A DNA stretch of 64,000 nucleotides from Arthrobacter sp. UM1 (lineage in GTDB: Bacteria > Actinomycetota > Actinomycetes > Actinomycetales > Micrococcaceae): contig NZ_JACWAB010000001.1 of NCBI RefSeq assembly GCF_020483305.1, positions 434,001 through 498,000 on the forward strand, in the 5' to 3' direction. Under the pieces are notes generated by a model. That model saw only the letters and a list, made by a program, of their open reading frames with translations. It did no database searches and was not told where the DNA came from. Position 1 is the first letter of the stretch; the number at the start of each line of letters is the position of its first letter. This document shows, piece after piece, positions 59,981 through 64,000 of this stretch. Position numbers and translations under genes: made by a program.

Positions 59981-61036
59981 ATGGACATGACCTTCACCCC
60001 CGTCCCCGAGTCCTACCGCCGCTTCGCCGAGACCGAGTGCCAGGACGCCCCCGTCTACGCCGCCTGGACCCGCGCCGTGGCCGGGAACGCCGAGCTCTGC
60101 GAGCGGATCGCCCGCCTCCCCGGCCCGAAGCGCCAGCCCAACCTCATCTTCGCCGCCGCGCGGATCCGCACCCCGGAGCGCCCGGACGGCTCCTTCGAGC
60201 TCGACTCCCTCTCCCCGGAGGCTCTCGTGCAGCGCCTGCTCGAGACCTGGGACGCGATCGAGCACACCCTCCTCACCCGCGCCAACCAGACCAACGAGCC
60301 CGCGCGCAGCTCCATCCACATGCCGCTCATGGCCGAGCTCGACCGTCCCATCGCGCTCATCGAGGTCGGCTGCTCCGCGGGTCTCACGACCATTCCCGAC
60401 CGGTACAGCTACCGCTTCCGCACCGCCCGAGGGACGACGACGGCGGACCCCGCCGACGGCCCCTCCCCCGTGGTCCTCGACTGCGATGCCGACGACGACG
60501 CGCCGGAGCACCTCCCCGAGATCGTCTGGAGAGGCGGGATCGACCTCAACCCGCTCGACCTCGACCCCTCGACCCCGCGCGGGCGCGACGACCTCGCCTG
60601 GATGAAGGCGCTCGTCTGGCCCGGACACGAGCACCGGGCCCAGCGGCTCGAGAAGGCGGCCCGCCTCGCCACCGAGCAGAGGGCGCGGGGGCCCTGGACC
60701 ACCGTGACCGGGGACCTTCTCGCCGAGCTGCCCCGGCTCGTGGAGCAGGCCGAGCGGGAGGCCCTGGGAGCCGCGATTGTGGTCATCCACACCGCGGTCA
60801 TCGTCTACCTCCCGGATCCCGCGGAGTTCGAGGCGCTCATGGCCGGCCTCCGAGACCGGGTGGAGTGGCTGAGCTGCGAGGGCCCCTCCGTCCTGCCGGG
60901 CGTTGCCAGCCGGCTCGGCGAGCGGGCGCAGGCCGCTCTCGAGCCCGGCGCCTTCATCCTGGCCCGCAACGGGCACCCCGTGAAGCAGGCCCAGAGCTGG
61001 GGCTACTGGACGCGCCCCCTCCCCGGAGAGAGCTAG
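59981..61036 (+). CDS. DUF2332 family protein
   Basis: 351 residues, cytoplasmic, function unknown. The block LIEVGCSAGLT resembles the SAM-binding glycine loop of methyltransferases, and HTAVIVYLP and LARNGHPVKQAQSWGYW are typical of the DUF2332 family. The N-terminus (ESYRRFAETECQDAPVYAAWTRAVAG) also fits. A methyltransferase activity has not been shown for the family as far as I know. Flanked by terminators on both sides, it is a single-gene unit. Confidence 0.85.
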   Translation: MDMTFTPVPESYRRFAETECQDAPVYAAWTRAVAGNAELCERIARLPGPKRQPNLIFAAARIRTPERPDGSFELDSLSPEALVQRLLETWDAIEHTLLTRANQTNEPARSSIHMPLMAELDRPIALIEVGCSAGLTTIPDRYSYRFRTARGTTTADPADGPSPVVLDCDADDDAPEHLPEIVWRGGIDLNPLDLDPSTPRGRDDLAWMKALVWPGHEHRAQRLEKAARLATEQRARGPWTTVTGDLLAELPRLVEQAEREALGAAIVVIHTAVIVYLPDPAEFEALMAGLRDRVEWLSCEGPSVLPGVASRLGERAQAALEPGAFILARNGHPVKQAQSWGYWTRPLPGES

Positions 61037-61058
61037 ACGAGCGCAGGCTCCAGACGCG

Positions 61059-61092
61059 CGAAGGCCCCCGCCGGAATCGGCGGGGGCCTTCG
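61059..61092. terminator. Bidirectional terminator between the DUF2332 gene and rpsA
   Basis: CGAAGGCCCCCGCC (61059-61072) and GGCGGGGGCCTTCG (61079-61092) form a perfect 14-bp stem with a 6-base loop between two convergent genes. Confidence 0.8.
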
Positions 61093-61134
61093 TGTCAGCT
61101 CGGGCGGCGGCGAGTGCCGCAGCCTGAGGCCGGA

Positions 61135-62592
61135 CTAGTTGCCCGTGAGCTTCTCGCGGAGAGCGGCAAGAGCCTCGTCCGAGGCGAGCGTGCCGGACTC
61201 AGAGGCCGGGGCCTCCGAGGAGTAGCTCGTGGTGCCCGGAACCTCGGCGCCAGCGGCGGCCTCAGCGTCCTCGGCGAGGTGCTGGGCGACCTGCTTCTTG
61301 TGAGCCTCCCAGCGGTTCTGGGCCTCAGCGTACTGAGCCTCCCAGTTGGCGCGCTGCTGCTCGTAGCCCTCAAGCCACTCGTTGGACTCCGGGTCGAAGC
61401 CCTCCGGGTACTTGTAGTTGCCCTCTTCGTCGTACTCCGCGGCCATGCCGTAGAGCGCCGGGTCGAACTCGGTGCCCTCCGGGTCCACGCCCTCGTTCGC
61501 CTGCTTGAGGGAGAGGGAGATGCGGCGGCGCTCGAGGTCGATGTCGATGACCTTGACGAAGAGCTCGTCACCGACGGAGACGACCTGCTCGGCCAGCTCG
61601 ACGTGGCGGACAGCCAGCTCGGAGATGTGGACGAGGCCCTCGATGCCGTCCTCGACGCGGACGAACGCGCCGAACGGGACGAGCTTGGTGACCTTGCCCG
61701 GGACGACCTGGCCCAGAGCGTGCGTGCGGGCGAACGTCTGCCACGGGTCCTCCTGCGTCGCCTTCAGCGAGAGGGAGACGCGCTCGCGGTCCATGTCCAC
61801 CTCGAGGACCTCGACCGTGACCTCCTGGCCGACCTCGACGACCTCGGACGGGTGGTCGATGTGCTTCCAGGAGAGCTCGGAGACGTGGACGAGGCCGTCG
61901 ACGCCGCCGAGGTCCACGAACGCGCCGAAGTTGACGATCGAGGAGACGACGCCCGGACGGACCTGGCCCTTCTCGAGCTTGTTGAGGAAGCTGGAGCGGA
62001 CCTCGGACTGGGTCTGCTCGAGCCAGGCGCGGCGGGACAGGACCACGTTGTTGCGGTTCTTGTCCAGCTCGATGATCTTGGCCTCGATGGTCTGGCCGAT
62101 GTACGGAGCCAGATCGCGAACGCGGCGCATCTCGACGAGCGAGGCCGGGAGGAAGCCGCGGAGGCCGATGTCGAGGATGAGACCGCCCTTGACGACCTCG
62201 ATGACGGTGCCCTCGACGACGCCGTCCTCTTCCTTGACCTTCTCGATGTCGCCCCAGGCGCGCTCGTACTGGGCGCGCTTCTTGGAGAGGATCAGACGGC
62301 CTTCCTTGTCCTCCTTGGTGAGGACGAGGGCCTCGACCTGGTCACCGACAGCGACGACCTCGCTGGGGTCCACGTCGTGCTTGATGGAGAGTTCGCGAGA
62401 CGGAATAACGCCTTCCGTCTTGTAACCGATGTCGAGGAGAACCTCGTCACGGTCGACCTTGACGACGGTGCCTTCGACCAGGTCCCCATCGTTGAAGTAT
62501 TTGATGGTGGCGTCAACGGCGGAGAGGAACTCCTCCTCGTTTCCGATGTCGTTGACTGCGACCTGCGGCGTCGTGCTAGAGGTGGTGGTCAT
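61135..62592 (-). CDS. rpsA: Small ribosomal subunit protein S1 (bS1)
   Basis: RNA-binding protein that helps mRNA onto the ribosome. 485 residues with four S1 domains, beginning at about 37 (GDLVEGTVVKVDRDEVLLDIGYKTEGVIP), 125 (VEGTVIEVVKGGLILDIGLRGFLPAS), 210 (VRPGVVSSIVNFGAFVDLGGVDGLVHVSELSW) and 295 (VPGKVTKLVPFGAFVRVEDGIEGLVHISE), each shown here in shortened form by position. The Glu/Ala-rich C-terminal tail is typical of actinobacterial S1. The 261-base region upstream has no gene; I see no clear promoter in it beyond AT-richer patches. Confidence 0.97.
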   Translation of the reverse strand: MTTTSSTTPQVAVNDIGNEEEFLSAVDATIKYFNDGDLVEGTVVKVDRDEVLLDIGYKTEGVIPSRELSIKHDVDPSEVVAVGDQVEALVLTKEDKEGRLILSKKRAQYERAWGDIEKVKEEDGVVEGTVIEVVKGGLILDIGLRGFLPASLVEMRRVRDLAPYIGQTIEAKIIELDKNRNNVVLSRRAWLEQTQSEVRSSFLNKLEKGQVRPGVVSSIVNFGAFVDLGGVDGLVHVSELSWKHIDHPSEVVEVGQEVTVEVLEVDMDRERVSLSLKATQEDPWQTFARTHALGQVVPGKVTKLVPFGAFVRVEDGIEGLVHISELAVRHVELAEQVVSVGDELFVKVIDIDLERRRISLSLKQANEGVDPEGTEFDPALYGMAAEYDEEGNYKYPEGFDPESNEWLEGYEQQRANWEAQYAEAQNRWEAHKKQVAQHLAEDAEAAAGAEVPGTTSYSSEAPASESGTLASDEALAALREKLTGN

Positions 62593-62835
62593 GTAGTAGG
62601 GGCTCCGTTGTGGATAGTGTCTCGGTACCCGTCCCGGGCGAAATCAGCGCAGGCGCACGCCCGCGCCCCCGAGGGGGTATGTGGATGGATTGCGCACAAG
62701 AGTGCTTCTCCACGATAACGCCTCTCGCGCGGATATTCCAGCCTCCGGCCGCGGCGAGCCGCTCTCGCCGCGCCGGCCGTCCGGCCCGGGACACGGCCGC
62801 CTTCCGGACTGAGGCCCCGGCCTTCCTTCCGGCCC

Positions 62836-62863
62836 GAGGTCAGAGCCCGGCGGTCAGAACCCG
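62836..62863 (-). repeat. 14-bp imperfect tandem duplication spanning the acetyltransferase stop codon
   Basis: Two 14-bp units (62850-62863 and 62836-62849) are identical at 12 positions. The first contains the TGA stop (62854-62856) of the Eis-like gene and the second repeats a TGA. Confidence 0.65.
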
Positions 62864-64000
62864 ATGAGGCACTGGACCGGCGAGGCGAACCGCAGCAGCC
62901 CGCAGAGGGCGCGGACCTCCTCCGCGCTGCCGCGGCAGAGCTCCACGTCCGCCATCTCCTGGACGCTCACGCGCCCGGCGAGCACCTGGGTGAGGGAGGC
63001 GACGTCGATGACGCACCCCTGCTCCCCCGCCGGATCCTCCACTCGGCTCAGCGAGCCCCGGCCGTCCCGGACGCGCAGCTCGTACGTCCCGGACACGAGG
63101 TCCAGCGGGTCCTCGACCGTGAGGCGGGCCTCGCCGTCGGACACGAAGGGGAGCTGGCCGAAGACGGCGGGGAGGTCGAGCAGGCGCCACCACACGAAGT
63201 CCGTGCGCCCTCGGACCTGGATGCTCCGGGGGTTCTCGAAGAAGGTGCGCGTGTAGACGCTGCGGTTGTCGTGGGTGATGCGGTCCACGAGGTCCATGGC
63301 CACGAAGTGCCGCCACATCTCCCGCTCCGCGAGCGGGGTGGCCCCGACGCACTCGAAGACCTCGAGGGTGTACGGGCGCGAGACGTTCTCCCAGCCGCCG
63401 TGGCGGTAGGTGGCGCAGCCGTCGATCTCCCCGTTCTCGTCGAGGTGCACCAGCGCGCGGCGCTTGCCCATCTCGCCCTCGAGGCCCTCGTGGTCCTCCC
63501 CCGTGAACCCGCCGATGACGTAGTCCTTCTGGAAGAGGGAGCCGTACGTGCGCTCGTGGAAGGCGCGGACGATCCGCGGGGCGACCTCCCGGACGCGGTC
63601 GATGGAGACGTAGCGGATCTCTCCCGTGCGCTCCCCGCGGATGCGGGCGCCCGCCGTCGTGATCTCGAACGACTCCCAGAAGCTGGTGGGCGCGAAGCCG
63701 AAGCGGCCGTAGATGGCCCCCTCGCTCACGGTGAGGCTCGAGACGGGGGCCGTCTCGGCCACGCGGCGCAGGTGCTCGCGCATGACGGTGCTGAGGATCC
63801 CCCGGCGGCGGTGGGTCGGGTTGACGGTGACGCCCGTGATCATGTCGCAGGGCACGGAGGCGCCGGGACGGGCCGCGAGGTTGAGCTCTCCGGTGAAGGA
63901 CTCGAACGTGGCCACCGGGAAACGGGAGCCGAAGTCCGGGTCGTCGCCGAGCGAGTCGTCGTGGACCACGGTCCCCTCGGAGCCCTTGGCCACGAGCCTC
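62854..64000 (-). CDS. Eis-like GNAT N-acetyltransferase (5' end outside window)
   Basis: At least 381 residues are present; the frame is open to the window edge and the usual first 50 or so residues of the GNAT fold seem to lie outside. The acetyl-CoA loop is ITGVTVNPTHRRRGILSTVMREHL. The middle domain has SEGAIYGRFGF, and the C-terminal sterol-carrier-like domain ends in SPVQCLIGF, giving the Eis tail Phe. Eis enzymes acetylate amines at several positions, including aminoglycosides; the natural substrate here is unknown. A GTG at 63993 is possible as a start but would truncate the fold. Confidence 0.88.
   Translation of the reverse strand, partial: RLVAKGSEGTVVHDDSLGDDPDFGSRFPVATFESFTGELNLAARPGASVPCDMITGVTVNPTHRRRGILSTVMREHLRRVAETAPVSSLTVSEGAIYGRFGFAPTSFWESFEITTAGARIRGERTGEIRYVSIDRVREVAPRIVRAFHERTYGSLFQKDYVIGGFTGEDHEGLEGEMGKRRALVHLDENGEIDGCATYRHGGWENVSRPYTLEVFECVGATPLAEREMWRHFVAMDLVDRITHDNRSVYTRTFFENPRSIQVRGRTDFVWWRLLDLPAVFGQLPFVSDGEARLTVEDPLDLVSGTYELRVRDGRGSLSRVEDPAGEQGCVIDVASLTQVLAGRVSVQEMADVELCRGSAEEVRALCGLLRFASPVQCLIGF

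Noticed and set aside
62593-62853. Possible small gene or RNA upstream of rpsA
   Set aside because: No frame with a convincing start, ribosome binding site or known motif. A leader and promoter region is the simpler reading.

Overview
The window is a gene-dense stretch of chromosomal core genome from a very GC-rich actinobacterium. Gene order and protein signatures point to the Micrococcales, most likely Micrococcaceae (Arthrobacter, Micrococcus or Kocuria relatives): a cysteine-free N-terminus in S4, a helicase-dead PriA, MurT/GatD, a DUF349 protein, an Eis-like acetyltransferase and a DUF6504-dnaE2 SOS unit. The genus is inference; I ran no database search. I see no insertion sequence, prophage, CRISPR array, tRNA or rRNA, and no gene-free gap longer than about 265 bases (the largest is upstream of rpsA).

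Layout. (1) 1-4117: the 5' part of glpD, a divergent SorC-type regulator with a palindromic operator in the shared gap, then an alpha/beta hydrolase and a glycosyltransferase in a coupled pair. (2) 4187-28610, all on the minus strand: alaS-ruvX-mltG-aroE-aroC-aroK-aroB, efp-nusB, the pyrimidine operon pyrR-pyrB-pyrC-(PH-like membrane protein)-carA-carB-pyrF, then gmk-rpoZ, coaBC, metK and priA. Many neighbours overlap by 4 bp (ATGA or GTGA), so translation is probably coupled. A PyrR-binding loop sits just upstream of the pyrR ribosome binding site. (3) 28779-32738, minus: rpsD, rarA, aspS. (4) 32961-35101, plus: a DUF349 protein and a small AbiEi-like protein. (5) 35146-44879, minus: rel, yajC-secD-secF, ruvC-ruvA-ruvB with a LexA box, a YebC-family protein and pdxT. 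(6) 44917-50421: murT-gatD, a convergent CapA-like lipoprotein and an M3 peptidase. (7) 50555-58233, minus: pdxS, a HIT protein, thrS, then dnaE2 and a DUF6504 gene under a perfect SOS box. (8) 58406-64000: a purine permease, a DUF2332 protein, rpsA and a partial Eis-like acetyltransferase.

Functionally the window covers de novo UMP synthesis, the shikimate-to-chorismate enzymes, CoA, SAM and PLP synthesis, four translation factors or ribosomal genes and three aminoacyl-tRNA synthetases, Sec translocation, the stringent response, recombination and SOS mutagenesis, and amidation of peptidoglycan.

No wholly new multi-gene system is evident. The points most worth a second look are: a DUF6504-dnaE2 SOS operon with no imuA'/imuB beside it and an eroded PHP domain in DnaE2; four genes whose stop codon lies inside a short tandem duplication; several genes with a -10 box 6-8 nt before the start codon (probable leaderless mRNAs); a missing mihF between pyrF and gmk with a possible fossil; and a MurT without the usual cysteine zinc ribbon.
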